A DNA stretch of 64,000 nt from Chryseobacterium glaciei (GCF_001648155.1 NZ_CP015199.1:2614501-2678500); one strand, 5' to 3'; positions 44,584 to 53,880 are shown, counted from the first letter of the stretch. The notes: generated by a model from the sequence alone, not told the origin. A program made the numbers and translations.

Positions 44584-45828
44584 TTAGATTTTCGTAAATA
44601 GAACGCAAGCATTGTGCCCACCAAATCCAAAAGTATTACTCATGGCTACTTTTACGTCTTTCTTCGCAGCTTCGTTAAATGTAAAATTAAGTCTGCTGTC
44701 GATCTTTTCATCATCAGTAAAATGGTTGATGGTTGGAGGAACGATACCATGAATAATAGTTCCTAACACAGCAATAGCCTCAATAACTCCGGCTGCACCC
44801 AAAAGGTGACCCGTCATTGATTTTGTAGAATTGATCTGAATGTCATAAGCATGCTCTCCCAATAATTTTGAGATTGCGCTAGATTCTGCAACGTCTCCTA
44901 ATGGAGTAGATGTACCATGCATGTTGATATGATCTACTTCATCAGCAGTTAGCCCTGCATCTTCCAAGCAATTTTTCATTACTAAATAAGCGCCTAAACC
45001 TTCAGGATGTGGTGCCGTCATGTGATGTGCATCTGCACTCATACCGCCACCTTTCAATTCTGCATAGATTGTTGCTCCACGTTTTACCGCATGCTCATAT
45101 TCTTCAAGGATAATAGTTCCTGCACCTTCACCTAATACAAATCCATCTCTGTCTTTATCAAAAGGTCTTGAAGCTGTTTTTGGACTATCATTTCTTGTTG
45201 AAAGAGCCATCATAGCATTAAATCCGCCAACACCACTTGCTGTAACGGCAGCTTCAGAGCCTCCGCATACAATCACGTCTGCTTTTCCTAGTTGGATCAG
45301 CATTTTTGAATCAATAATGGCATTCGCAGATGAAGCACAAGCAGAAACAGTAGTATAATTCGGTCCGTGGAAACCATACTCAATAGAGATGTGTCCAGGA
45401 GTAATATCCGCTATCATTTTAGGAATAAAGAAAGGGTTAAATCTCGGAATATCCGTATTTGCCCAACCCAAAACTTCTGTTTCAAATGTCTCTAAACCTC
45501 CGATTCCGGAACCCCAAATTACGCCGACTCTGTTTTTGTCTACATTGTCTTCCATTATTCTAGAATGTGCAACTGCCTCTCTGGCAGCTACCATTCCAAG
45601 TTGTGTATTTCGGTCCATTTTCTTTGCTTCTTTCTTGTCGAAATGTTGCAATGGATCGAAGCCTTTCACTTCGCAAGCGAACTTTGTTTTGAAGTTTGTG
45701 GCATCAAAAAGAGTAATCGGAGCAGCACCGCTCTCACCTTTAAGAAGATTTTCCCAGTATTCTTTTGCATTATTTCCAATTGGTGTTATTGCGCCAAAAC
45801 CGGTTACAACTACTCTTTTTAATTCCAT
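44584..45828 (-). CDS. fabF: Beta-ketoacyl-ACP synthase II
   Basis: The 414-residue condensing enzyme of fatty acid elongation. The catalytic triad is complete: the nucleophile Cys in VSACASSANAI (about residue 164), His in HGTSTPLGD (about 303) and His in GHLLGAAG (about 340). It follows acpP by about 35 bases, the usual partner that carries the acyl chain. Length and motifs fit type II fatty acid synthesis. Confidence 0.96.
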   Translation of the reverse strand: MELKRVVVTGFGAITPIGNNAKEYWENLLKGESGAAPITLFDATNFKTKFACEVKGFDPLQHFDKKEAKKMDRNTQLGMVAAREAVAHSRIMEDNVDKNRVGVIWGSGIGGLETFETEVLGWANTDIPRFNPFFIPKMIADITPGHISIEYGFHGPNYTTVSACASSANAIIDSKMLIQLGKADVIVCGGSEAAVTASGVGGFNAMMALSTRNDSPKTASRPFDKDRDGFVLGEGAGTIILEEYEHAVKRGATIYAELKGGGMSADAHHMTAPHPEGLGAYLVMKNCLEDAGLTADEVDHINMHGTSTPLGDVAESSAISKLLGEHAYDIQINSTKSMTGHLLGAAGVIEAIAVLGTIIHGIVPPTINHFTDDEKIDSRLNFTFNEAAKKDVKVAMSNTFGFGGHNACVLFTKI

Positions 45829-45863
45829 AAACTTGTTAAATTTTCTTTTTGTTGAAGAGAATA

Positions 45864-46103
45864 TTATTTATTTACTACTTCTTCGATATAAGCGATAGCG
45901 TGCCCTACAGTAGTAATTTTTTCAGCTTGATCATCAGGGATTTGAATGTTAAATTCTTTTTCAAATTCCATAATTAGTTCAACTGTATCCAATGAGTCAG
46001 CTCCTAAATCGTTAGTGAAGCTAGCTTCAGGAGTTACTTCTGTTTCTTCAACGTCAAGCTTATCAGCGATGATAGCTTTTACTCTTGATGCAATGTCTGA
46101 CAT
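45864..46103 (-). CDS. acpP: Acyl carrier protein
   Basis: The 79-residue acidic four-helix protein carries fatty acid intermediates. The phosphopantetheine attachment motif [12 protein letters not shown] is present (Ser about residue 37). It is the first gene of the operon acpP-fabF-rnc-IPExxxVDY-pyk. A -7 element lies at 46135-46142. Confidence 0.97.
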   Translation of the reverse strand: MSDIASRVKAIIADKLDVEETEVTPEASFTNDLGADSLDTVELIMEFEKEFNIQIPDDQAEKITTVGHAIAYIEEVVNK

Positions 46104-46134
46104 AGTAAATTATTTTTTTAATTGTTAGATTCTG

Positions 46135-46142
46135 CAAATATA
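46135..46142 (-). promoter_or_regulatory. acpP operon promoter -7 element
   Basis: It reads TATATTTG on the minus strand, 31 bases upstream of acpP. Confidence 0.65.
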
Positions 46143-46490
46143 TAAAATTCTTTACGATAAAACATTTTTTTAGTCTTTTTTGTGGGTAGACTATCCGTAT
46201 TTTATGGTTCGGAGATTTAGTCTTTTCGTTTTCAGTGGGTTATATTTTAATATTTTCAAAGGTTATATTATTAAATAAATGTCATGTCTCATCTATCTGT
46301 AGCGTTGATTTGGTTTTTGGGCTGAAAACAGGGCGATATGGTTTTAAAATATTCTAAGAAGTGCAATTTTAGATCATATTAATATTTATTAAAACTTTAT
46401 TAAAGTGTATTTTTTTTTCTTGGATGACTCTTTTAACAAAGCATAATTGAGCTTTTTAACAAACTACAATGGTCTTGATTTGATGGAAAT
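46143..46490. other. Gap between acpP and the SDR gene
   Basis: About 350 bases of AT-rich sequence between divergent genes. It holds the acpP promoter at its left end. I see no gene and no strong hairpin. Confidence 0.5.
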
Positions 46491-46514
46491 TTGTATCAAT
46501 AAAATTAGATACAA
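46491..46514 (+). promoter_or_regulatory. Inverted repeat over the SDR start codon
   Basis: TTGTATC (46491-46497) and GATACAA (46508-46514) are perfect 7-base arms with a 10-base spacer. The second arm ends in the A of the ATG. It could be a regulator site, perhaps of the adjacent AraC protein, or an RNA hairpin. Confidence 0.4.
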
Positions 46515-47410
46515 TGAAAAATGTTTGGTTCATAACAGGAAGCTCAAAAGGTTTAGGAAAAAGCCTTGTTGAAGCAGTATTATTACAAGGAGATTTTGTA
46601 GTTGCAACGGCAAGAAATCCTGAACAATTAAAATATTTATCTGAACAATATCCCAATCAGTTGCTGACTTTAAAGTTGGATGTACAGGTAAAAGAACAGA
46701 TTTATTCTGCGGTGGAGGAAGCCATCAATCATTTCGGAAGAATTGACGTTTTAGTGAATAATGCAGGTTTCGGAATCACTGGTGCGGCTGAAGCTTTTAC
46801 AGGTGAACAAGTTAGAAATCAGCTTGAAGTTAATCTTTTTGCACCAATTGAAGTCACGAGAGCGGTCTTGCCACATATGCGTAAACAAGGTTCCGGACGT
46901 ATTTTGCAAATAAGTTCTGTTGGTGGAAGAGTAGGGAATGCCGGACTTTCTATTTATCAGGCTGCAAAATTCGGTCTTGCAGGATTTTCAGAGTCATTGG
47001 GTAAAGAAGTTTCTCCTTTGGGAATAAAAGTAACTTCGGTTGAACCTGGTGGTTTCCGTACCGATTGGGCTGGTGCTTCGATGAGTTTTGCAAAAGATGT
47101 TGAAGGCTATGAAGCTACTGTTGGTAGGATAAAAGAACATTTAACCTCAGGAAAGTTTCTTCCGATGGGCGATCCTGCAAAAGCGGCAAAAGTGATGGTT
47201 GATTTGGTGGATCATCCGAATCCGCCTGTGCATTTGGTTTTAGGTAGTGAAGCTGCCGCCATTTTAAAAATTGCCGATCAAAACAGAAAAGAAGAATTTG
47301 AAAAATGGCTGGATGTTACCGTTTCAACGGATCATGATGAAGCAGAGAATATTTTTGAGTCTGAATATGGAAAACAATATTTAGCTCATAAAGGAATTAA
47401 TTTAGAATAA
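46514..47410 (+). CDS. SDR family oxidoreductase
   Basis: A 298-residue classical short-chain dehydrogenase/reductase. The cofactor motif TGSSKGLGK lies at about residues 8-16, NNAGFG at about 86-91, and the catalytic Ser and Tyr-x3-Lys are at QISSVGG and YQAAKFG. It is paired with an AraC regulator 72 bases downstream on the same strand, an arrangement often seen for inducible oxidoreductases. The substrate is unknown. Confidence 0.9.
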   Translation: MKNVWFITGSSKGLGKSLVEAVLLQGDFVVATARNPEQLKYLSEQYPNQLLTLKLDVQVKEQIYSAVEEAINHFGRIDVLVNNAGFGITGAAEAFTGEQVRNQLEVNLFAPIEVTRAVLPHMRKQGSGRILQISSVGGRVGNAGLSIYQAAKFGLAGFSESLGKEVSPLGIKVTSVEPGGFRTDWAGASMSFAKDVEGYEATVGRIKEHLTSGKFLPMGDPAKAAKVMVDLVDHPNPPVHLVLGSEAAAILKIADQNRKEEFEKWLDVTVSTDHDEAENIFESEYGKQYLAHKGINLE

Positions 47411-47468
47411 TAATATTTCAATGATGGGGTTTGCGTTGATTTTCAGCAACCTCATCGTTGATTTTAAT

Positions 47469-47476
47469 TATATTTG
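47469..47476 (+). promoter_or_regulatory. -7 element 6 bases before the AraC gene
   Basis: TATATTTG matches TAnnTTTG. A start codon at 47483 would give a leaderless transcript. Confidence 0.5.
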
Positions 47477-47482
47477 TATTAG

Positions 47483-48286
47483 ATGAAATCTACAAGAGAA
47501 AATTTAGGAAATATTGTTTACTCCTGCTACAGTCAGTTGAGCAGGCAGGGTGAGCATTTTGTTTCTGATCATGTTTTGAGCTATCAAATTGCGGGAGATC
47601 TGACGTTTAATGATGGAATTAATGATTATTCGGCGACTGATGGTTCGATACGTTTTTTAAGAAGAAATCAATTATTAAAATTCACGAAAATTCCTCCTGC
47701 TAATGGAGATTTCAAATCGTTGTCAATTTATCTCGATCAGCAAATATTAAAAGATTTTAGCTTGGAATATGGTTTGACTTGTGAAAAGAAGCAATTGAGC
47801 CAACCATTATTATTGATCAACGAAAATGTTTTGTTTAAAAATTTTATGGAATCTTTGTTGGTTTATCAATTATCAGATCAGCTTTCGGATAAACGTTTGG
47901 TAGAATTAAAAATAAAAGAATTACTCATTTTGTTGCTTCAATATGATCCGGAATTAAAAAATATTTTGTTTGATTTTAATGAACCTGGTAAGATTAATAT
48001 CGAAGCTTTTATGAATAAAAATTATCACTTTAATGTCAATTTAGACCGTTTCGCTTATCTAACTGGAAGAAGCTTGGCGACTTTTAAACGTGATTTTGAA
48101 AAAGTTTTTAACGCCACACCTGGAAAATGGCTGCTTCAAAAAAGGCTTCAGGAAGCTCATTATCTTTTAGAAAAAGGAAAAATGGCGTCAGATATTTATA
48201 TGGATCTGGGTTTTGAAGATCTTTCTCATTTTTCATTTGTATTTAAAAAACAATACGGGTTATCGCCGAGTAAAATATTATCTTAA
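47483..48286 (+). CDS. AraC family transcriptional regulator
   Basis: The 267-residue protein has an N-terminal sensing domain (about 1-165) and a C-terminal double helix-turn-helix (about 170-265: FAYLTGRSLATFKRDFEKVFNATPGKWL ... DIYMDLGFEDLSHFSFVFKKQYGLSPSKI). This is the AraC/XylS DNA-binding signature. It probably controls the SDR gene upstream. Its 3' end overlaps the end of the convergent AAA ATPase gene by 4 bases. Confidence 0.92.
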   Translation: MKSTRENLGNIVYSCYSQLSRQGEHFVSDHVLSYQIAGDLTFNDGINDYSATDGSIRFLRRNQLLKFTKIPPANGDFKSLSIYLDQQILKDFSLEYGLTCEKKQLSQPLLLINENVLFKNFMESLLVYQLSDQLSDKRLVELKIKELLILLLQYDPELKNILFDFNEPGKINIEAFMNKNYHFNVNLDRFAYLTGRSLATFKRDFEKVFNATPGKWLLQKRLQEAHYLLEKGKMASDIYMDLGFEDLSHFSFVFKKQYGLSPSKILS

Positions 48287-49011
48287 ATATCATCATCGTC
48301 ATTAAATAAATGTCGAAAATATAATTCCGGAGTATCAAGAAAGTTTTTCGTTATCTGATAATGCTCGGTATCTTTATAATGAATAGGCTCAAGGTTATTA
48401 TCTAAAGAATAAACAGTTGCGCCCGGATAACTTAATAAAATAGGAGAGTGGGTTGCGATAATAAATTGTGCTTTTCCAGTTTTTTCCAACTTATTAATTA
48501 TGGATAATAGTGCAAGCTGACGCTGTGGTGAAAGAGCAGATTCAGGCTCATCCAAGATATAAATGCCTTTGTCAAAATGATTGTGAAATAATGCTAAAAA
48601 TGCCTCACCGTGAGATTGTTTGTGCAATGATTTTCCACCATAGGCATCCAAAATACGGGCGTCACTTTCGGCGACTTCATCGATATAGGTTGCAAAGTTG
48701 AAAAAACTTTCGGCTCGCATAAAAAATCCCTGATTTATTTTTGTTTTCCATGATAAAGTGAGAAAATCGGATAATGTATTTTCTGTTTTATGAAAGTCGT
48801 AATTGTGATTTCTGTTGCCGCCAGATAGATTAAAATCGCATTTATCTGCGATACTTTCCATTAAAGTTGATTTTCCGGTTCCGTTTTCACCAACAAAGAA
48901 AGTGACATTGGTTTTTAATTTTAAATCCAATCCATTTTTAAAAATAGGAAGATCGAAAGGGAATTCTTTTGGATGGTTGTCTTTTAAATAAATTCGTGAT
49001 AAATAGGTCAT
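48283..49011 (-). CDS. AAA family ATPase, ABC-type
   Basis: The 242-residue soluble ATPase has Walker A (FFVGENGTGKSTLMESIA, about residues 37-54), a Walker B region (KGIYILDEPESALSPQRQLALL, about 148-169) and a switch His (IIATHSPILLSYPG). It has an ABC-like head with no membrane or long coiled-coil part, resembling YncG-like or OLD-related small ATPases. The function is unknown. It converges on the AraC gene with a 4-base overlap. Confidence 0.85.
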   Translation of the reverse strand: MTYLSRIYLKDNHPKEFPFDLPIFKNGLDLKLKTNVTFFVGENGTGKSTLMESIADKCDFNLSGGNRNHNYDFHKTENTLSDFLTLSWKTKINQGFFMRAESFFNFATYIDEVAESDARILDAYGGKSLHKQSHGEAFLALFHNHFDKGIYILDEPESALSPQRQLALLSIINKLEKTGKAQFIIATHSPILLSYPGATVYSLDNNLEPIHYKDTEHYQITKNFLDTPELYFRHLFNDDDDI

Positions 49012-49223
49012 TTTATTTTGAAGTTAATATTTTTTAATGAATGTATATCTAATAAAAATGTGCCAAAATATAAGCAAAATGTTATTTTTATAGTAATAAT
49101 TGAATGTAGTTAATTAAATATTAATAATAGAATGCTTGTTTAATTGTCGTATATTGATAAAAATGTCTATTAATACTTTATAAAATAAGTTGTAAACATT
49201 CATAATTTTAAAAATAATATAAA

Positions 49224-50180
49224 ATGAAAAATGTTTACATAGGTGGAAGTAACGAGCAACTTGATTTTTCCATAAAACCTATTAGCATTGCGTATTTGAT
49301 CTTGGTACATCGTTTACCCGATCAATTCAAAAGACTTTTTACTGCAATTTACGAACCTTCCAATTTCTATCTTATTCATATTGATAAAAAAGCAAGTCTG
49401 GAAATCGGCGAAGAAGTCGCAACTTTTTTGGAAAAATATCCGAATGTGCACATTCTTAAAAGTGAAAATGTAATTTGGGGAGGGTACAGTATGGTTCAGG
49501 CTGAACTAGATGGAATGAATTATCTCCTGAATATGGATGAAAAATGGGACTATTTCATTAATCTAAGCGGACAAGATTATCCTTTGAAGTCACAAAAGAT
49601 CATCAAAGATTTTTTATCTAAAAACAATGGTAAAAGTTATATAAAATTTGCCGATCAGGAAAAAGTGAGACCTGAAACTATGAACAGGATCGAAAATTAT
49701 TTTGAAGAATCCGAGGATAATATCTCAGATAAGACTCATAAAAGAGAGTTTATGAAAGATGTAATTCCTTATATCGGAGGACAATGGATGATTTTAACAA
49801 GAGGTTGCTGTGAGTTTATCTGTAATAGTGTTGAAGTGAAAAAATTTGAAGATTATTATCTCAATACTCTTATTGCTGACGAATCTTTTTTTCAAACTGT
49901 TTTGATGAATACTTCGTTTAATGGAATTTTAGTTGATGATGATAAAAGAGCGATTATCTGGATTCCCGATGGAGATATTAAATTACGCCCAAAAACTTTC
50001 ACGGGAACTGATTTAGATTTTCTACAAAAAGGGGGTCATCTGTTTGCCAGAAAGTTTGATGATAATGTGGACGATAAGATAATTAATAGTATTGAGCTTC
50101 AATATAATGAGCCTTTTAAAACATTGGTGAAAGTAACTGATGTGAAAAGTATCAGTAAAAGCGTAAATCATCTTAATTAA
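49224..50180 (+). CDS. Beta-1,6-N-acetylglucosaminyltransferase-like protein (GT14)
   Basis: The 318-residue soluble glycosyltransferase resembles the core-2/I-branching (Branch, GT14) family. Markers are LIHIDKKASLEIGEEV, a NLSGQDYPLKSQKII motif near residues 113-127, and an IGGQWMILTRGCCEFI segment near 188-203. Such bacterial proteins add sugars to surface polysaccharides. No signal peptide is seen. It stands alone, followed by a terminator, and is the last chromosomal gene before the ssrA junction. Confidence 0.85.
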   Translation: MKNVYIGGSNEQLDFSIKPISIAYLILVHRLPDQFKRLFTAIYEPSNFYLIHIDKKASLEIGEEVATFLEKYPNVHILKSENVIWGGYSMVQAELDGMNYLLNMDEKWDYFINLSGQDYPLKSQKIIKDFLSKNNGKSYIKFADQEKVRPETMNRIENYFEESEDNISDKTHKREFMKDVIPYIGGQWMILTRGCCEFICNSVEVKKFEDYYLNTLIADESFFQTVLMNTSFNGILVDDDKRAIIWIPDGDIKLRPKTFTGTDLDFLQKGGHLFARKFDDNVDDKIINSIELQYNEPFKTLVKVTDVKSISKSVNHLN

Positions 50181-50234
50181 ATAGTAATGCTGTTTTTAAG
50201 GTAAGTGTAAAAGTTTAGTTTCGTATTTTATATT

Positions 50235-50267
50235 AGCTTTGATCAATTTTGGTCAAAGCTTTTTTTT
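50235..50267 (+). terminator. Terminator after the GT14 gene
   Basis: A stem AGCTTTGATC/GGTCAAAGCT (one mismatch or G-T pair) with loop AATTTT is followed by a T-run. Confidence 0.85.
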
Positions 50268-50289
50268 ATTGTGAAATGGGAAGTTAATA

Positions 50290-50332
50290 AAAAACGTTGC
50301 AAAATATTTTAATTATATTTCACAACGTTTTT
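50290..50332 (-). terminator. Terminator of ssrA
   Basis: AAAAACGTTG (50290-50299) and CAACGTTTTT (50323-50332) form a 10-base-pair stem with a 23-base AT-rich loop. It lies directly downstream of the tmRNA 3' end on the minus strand. Confidence 0.65.
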
Positions 50333-50334
50333 GT

Positions 50335-50430
50335 GGAGTTGGAGGGATTCGAACCCTCGTCCAAACAAGCAATACATAAGATTTCTACATGCCCGAAGAC
50401 AAATCAGACCCATTGTTTTAGGCTTATCTT
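50335..50430 (-). ncRNA. ssrA: tmRNA 3' fragment (insertion site)
   Basis: Reading the minus strand, the 3' end holds the T-arm GAGGGTTCGAATCCCTC, the acceptor end CAACTCCA and, upstream, GGGCATGTAGAAATC. These match the 3' tRNA-like part of tmRNA. Only about 95-110 bases are present, and then an integrase gene begins. The tag-encoding middle and 5' part are absent, so this is a cut end of ssrA. CCA is not encoded. The right boundary is approximate. An intact copy or the 5' part is expected at the far end of the island. Confidence 0.85.
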
Positions 50431-50476
50431 TTAGAGTTCGGATACAATTTTGGGAACAATTTTGAATCGAAAATTT

Positions 50477-51772
50477 ATGGCATCAGTTAGTTTTTTTACA
50501 AGAGGTAAAGTTGAAAACAAGATTAGTACAATCTGGGTACGGTTAAGAGATAAGGGGGTAGATGTAAAAGTCCCTCTCCCACACTTAAAATGTAAACCCA
50601 AAGATTGGAAAAATGGAAAATGTGTGATAAGTTCACGAAATGTGAACAATGAGTTAGTTGAATTGAATATTGAGCTTATCAGGCTGGAAACAAAAATAAT
50701 TTCAGATTATACCAACTACAAACCTGAAATAGATTTAAAGGGTTGGCTTGAGGTAACAGTGAGCCCCCAAAAAGCTATTTCAGAAATGAATGAACCACAA
50801 TCTGACAACATACTTTTATTTATAGATGACTATATTAGTTTGAAGAAGGATGTAGTAAGTGAGTCAACCATTAAGAAAGCAAACGTTGTTAAGCAGTTGA
50901 TAAAGCGTTATTGTGAAGACCTAAGAGCTAGAAAGAAAACCTTTAAACATTTGAAGTTTTCTGATTTAGATAATTCTTTCAGAGTGGATTTTGAAAAGTA
51001 TTGTCTAAGAGAGAACTATAAAACATCTACTACTTATAGAAATCTTAAATTTTTGAAAATGATTTGTAAGGTTGCTGAGTCTCTTGACATACAGGTACAC
51101 AAGCACGCTTTTCTATGGAAATTTGATATAGAGAAAGCATCTAGAAATGTCCCGAAGTCTGTCTATCTTACTTTTGATGAGCTAGACAAAATAGAAAGAA
51201 CAGAGATGCCAAGTGAATACTTGGATAATGCTAGGGATTGGTTGTTGATAGCTTGCTATACAGGACAGAGAGTTAGTGATTATTTGAGGTTCAATTCCAG
51301 TATGGTTGTACAAGATGATGAAAATCAATCTTACATAGAGTTTAATCAAGTCAAAACGGGAACTAAGATGCAAATTCCACTACTACAAAAAGTACAAAAT
51401 ATTTTGCTGAAAAGAGGAGGTGAATTTCCACGCAAGATTTCTGATGTAAACCTTAATCTATACATTAAAGATGTTTGTGAGTTGGCGACTATAGATGAGG
51501 TTTTGTACAATGGAAAGGTTATGACAATTGAGAGAGAGGGGTTGCCAAGAATCACCAGAAAAGTTTTTGGTAACTATCCAAAGTATCAACTTGTAACTTC
51601 TCACATTGGAAGAAAAAGCTTTGCTACGAACTTCTATGAAAAGATTCCTATTACTTACTTGTTAAATTTTACTGGACATAAAACAGAGAGACAACTTCTT
51701 ACATACATAAGTAAGACAGATGTAGAGAAAGCGAAATCAACAGCAAAAATTTTTAAAAGTCTGGGCTTTTAG
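50477..51772 (+). CDS. Tyrosine recombinase integrase
   Basis: The 431-residue integrase catalyses site-specific integration and excision. It has an N-terminal arm-binding domain, a SAM-like core-binding domain (about residues 105-220) and a catalytic domain. The catalytic residues are seen: Arg265 (GQRVSDYL), His376 and Arg379 (HIGRKSF), His401 (TGHKTERQ) and Tyr410 (TYISKT). ATG 50477 is chosen; a TTG 27 bases upstream is also possible. It begins next to the truncated ssrA, as expected for an element that uses the tmRNA gene as its attachment site. Confidence 0.93.
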   Translation: MASVSFFTRGKVENKISTIWVRLRDKGVDVKVPLPHLKCKPKDWKNGKCVISSRNVNNELVELNIELIRLETKIISDYTNYKPEIDLKGWLEVTVSPQKAISEMNEPQSDNILLFIDDYISLKKDVVSESTIKKANVVKQLIKRYCEDLRARKKTFKHLKFSDLDNSFRVDFEKYCLRENYKTSTTYRNLKFLKMICKVAESLDIQVHKHAFLWKFDIEKASRNVPKSVYLTFDELDKIERTEMPSEYLDNARDWLLIACYTGQRVSDYLRFNSSMVVQDDENQSYIEFNQVKTGTKMQIPLLQKVQNILLKRGGEFPRKISDVNLNLYIKDVCELATIDEVLYNGKVMTIEREGLPRITRKVFGNYPKYQLVTSHIGRKSFATNFYEKIPITYLLNFTGHKTERQLLTYISKTDVEKAKSTAKIFKSLGF

Positions 51773-51810
51773 GAAACTTTAAGGCTGGGTGAATAAAATG
51801 AACAGTTAAT

Positions 51811-51890
51811 GAGGTTGTCTCAAAAGGTAAATTACTATTCTGAGAATCTTCTAAACGAGGATTCCAAGAGAGTTGCTTTTGAGACAGTTT
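51811..51890. repeat. Short palindromic element with transposon-like ends
   Basis: TGTCTCAAAAG (51816-51826) and CTTTTGAGACA (51876-51886) are perfect inverted repeats about 50 bases apart. An inner, near-perfect pair (GAATCTTC with GAGGATTC) lies within. The outer repeat resembles the ends of some insertion sequences. It stands between the convergent integrase and NACHT genes, so it may instead be a bidirectional terminator. Confidence 0.5.
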
Positions 51891-51908
51891 CTTTAAAATT
51901 ATACCGTT

Positions 51909-53735
51909 TTAAATATCCAACAAATCTTCGGTACCTTCTTGTTCTGAGATTATATACTTTTCGTAAAAGCTAAGTTGCTCCTTGAAATAATCGTAGTAGG
52001 ATGAGCATGCTGATATAATCAAGGATTTTTCAAAAAATTTAACAACAATAGGGTTGGCTAAATCTGATTGCAGTATTTTACACATTGTGATATCTTCGCC
52101 AATAAATTCTTTTGTTGTTGATTTTTCTTTTAGTAATGAAAGCATTTCTGTTGATTCTTTTAATATTGTATCCACCTTACTAAAGCTGATGTCAGGATGA
52201 ACATTGTTGATTAAGAAATCAATAACAGGGCTATTACTGCCACTCATGCCTTCCAGTTTGAATGAATATTCTTTTACGTAAGTACCTGTAAATAGTAATT
52301 CATACTCCAAAATTTTAAAAATCTCTAATGTTTTTTCTAAACCAGTATTTAAATCACGATTAAAATTGAAATTTGGATTTTCAAAAATTAAAAGGTTTAA
52401 AAAGTTTATGTTATCTAATTCAAAACATAAATTGTAAAAGTTTGAATTGCCACCATACGAATTTTCTACTAGTGCATCAAGCTTTTTAGTATATACATCT
52501 TTTTTTTGACTGTAATCTAAGGACTTTATTAGTGAAGCTGCAAAATATTCTTGTAATGATTTGTGGGGAAAAGTATATGATGTTCCGTCTTTGATAAGCA
52601 TAGATAAGGATACGCTTAAATCATAAATTACTTTTTCTAAATCCGAAGTTCCATTAATCTTGGTATCAATTATACGTTGAATATTATTTTTTAAATAATC
52701 TAAATCAAAAGTATATGAGCCAGTGAATAAAGAAATGTATGAGAACCAACATAAAATCTTTTCTAATTCTTCATTTTTTAAGCCAGACTGTCTTTCGTGT
52801 TGCCAACCACCAGATTTTGAAAAAGAATCATGTCTAGTACACAAGGTATCAAAAACATTCCAATAAAATTTACTTCTTTTTTTAGGCAATTCTGGATAGT
52901 TTTTAAATGTAAAAATGAACATCGATAGAAGCAATGGACTTGACAAGTAGTGTCTAAAATCATTATTTACAGGATTTTCAATCTCTTCTAGAATTTTTTT
53001 TCCTAATTGCCTATCATACTTATCTAGTTGTAGTTTCACAAATTTCTTAATGTCAGTGCTTTTTAAAGCCCCAATTGAATAATTGTCGAACCTTTGTAAG
53101 GATTCAACTCCAGCTCCAGGGCGTGATGTAATTAAAAATTTATTATTACTGTATCTGTCTACGAACTGCTCTATGTCTCGGGTGATTTTCTCCTTGTGTT
53201 GTGAAAATATTTCATCGTAACCATCTATTATAAAGATGAAATTGCCTTCACTTAGAATTTTTTCAGTTATCTTATCACTAGGTGAAATATTATTATTTGT
53301 GATAATTTTTGTAACTAACTCTTCAATGTTGCTATCTGATGTATTGAGTTGTCTTAGCTCAATCAGTATGGGTACTGATTTGCTACTTTCAACACAAGAC
53401 ATGAAAATATGTTTCGTGAGCATACTTTTGCCACTACCAGCATTTCCAGAAATTGTAACAAATCTTTTTTCTTCTATTAGCTCAATTATATCTTTAACTG
53501 GCTTTTTAGCGGAGGTAACAATAGATACAGGGTAGAATACATCGTAAAATGGAATCCTAATATCTCTATGTATGAATGTTTTAATCTTTGAAAACTTTTC
53601 CAAATAGTTATCAATATATTCAACTAAACCGTTTTGATATAGAAATATATATTCATCTCCATACTCCTTGGCTTTTTTAAAAAGAGGTTCTTTAAGTGCA
53701 TTTATTAAAGCAATTCCAGCAGTAGCAAATCCCAT
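51909..53735 (-). CDS. NACHT domain NTPase (candidate anti-phage protein)
   Basis: The 608-residue protein has a short N-terminal region (about 1-75), then a NACHT-type STAND NTPase. Walker A is GNAGSGKS (97-104), Walker B is FIFIIDGYDE (166-175), and KFLITSRPG is a sensor. FPHKSLQEYFAASLI is the winged-helix motif that ends NACHT modules. The final 200 residues are helical, with no LRR or TPR I can name. Start 53735 (MGFATAG) is preferred to a TTG at 53771. Bacterial NACHT proteins (bNACHT) defend against phage; the effector is not visible in this protein. It is 145 bases downstream of the NDT-like gene on the same strand. Confidence 0.88.
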   Translation of the reverse strand: MGFATAGIALINALKEPLFKKAKEYGDEYIFLYQNGLVEYIDNYLEKFSKIKTFIHRDIRIPFYDVFYPVSIVTSAKKPVKDIIELIEEKRFVTISGNAGSGKSMLTKHIFMSCVESSKSVPILIELRQLNTSDSNIEELVTKIITNNNISPSDKITEKILSEGNFIFIIDGYDEIFSQHKEKITRDIEQFVDRYSNNKFLITSRPGAGVESLQRFDNYSIGALKSTDIKKFVKLQLDKYDRQLGKKILEEIENPVNNDFRHYLSSPLLLSMFIFTFKNYPELPKKRSKFYWNVFDTLCTRHDSFSKSGGWQHERQSGLKNEELEKILCWFSYISLFTGSYTFDLDYLKNNIQRIIDTKINGTSDLEKVIYDLSVSLSMLIKDGTSYTFPHKSLQEYFAASLIKSLDYSQKKDVYTKKLDALVENSYGGNSNFYNLCFELDNINFLNLLIFENPNFNFNRDLNTGLEKTLEIFKILEYELLFTGTYVKEYSFKLEGMSGSNSPVIDFLINNVHPDISFSKVDTILKESTEMLSLLKEKSTTKEFIGEDITMCKILQSDLANPIVVKFFEKSLIISACSSYYDYFKEQLSFYEKYIISEQEGTEDLLDI

Positions 53736-53880
53736 AATACTTATTAGTTTGATTAAGATGCAATTTAACAATTCTTTTTTTAGTCAGGTTGATTACTCAA
53801 CAAGCTAGACATCTAAATAAATTGAATTTAAAGGTGGAAAACAACGGGTTTTTTATAAACTATAGTTGACTTTCATTCCA

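Noticed and set aside
50335..50735. A complete tmRNA gene
   Set aside because: Only the 3' tRNA-like end is recognisable; beyond about 50430 the sequence leads into the integrase, and no tag-coding segment is seen.
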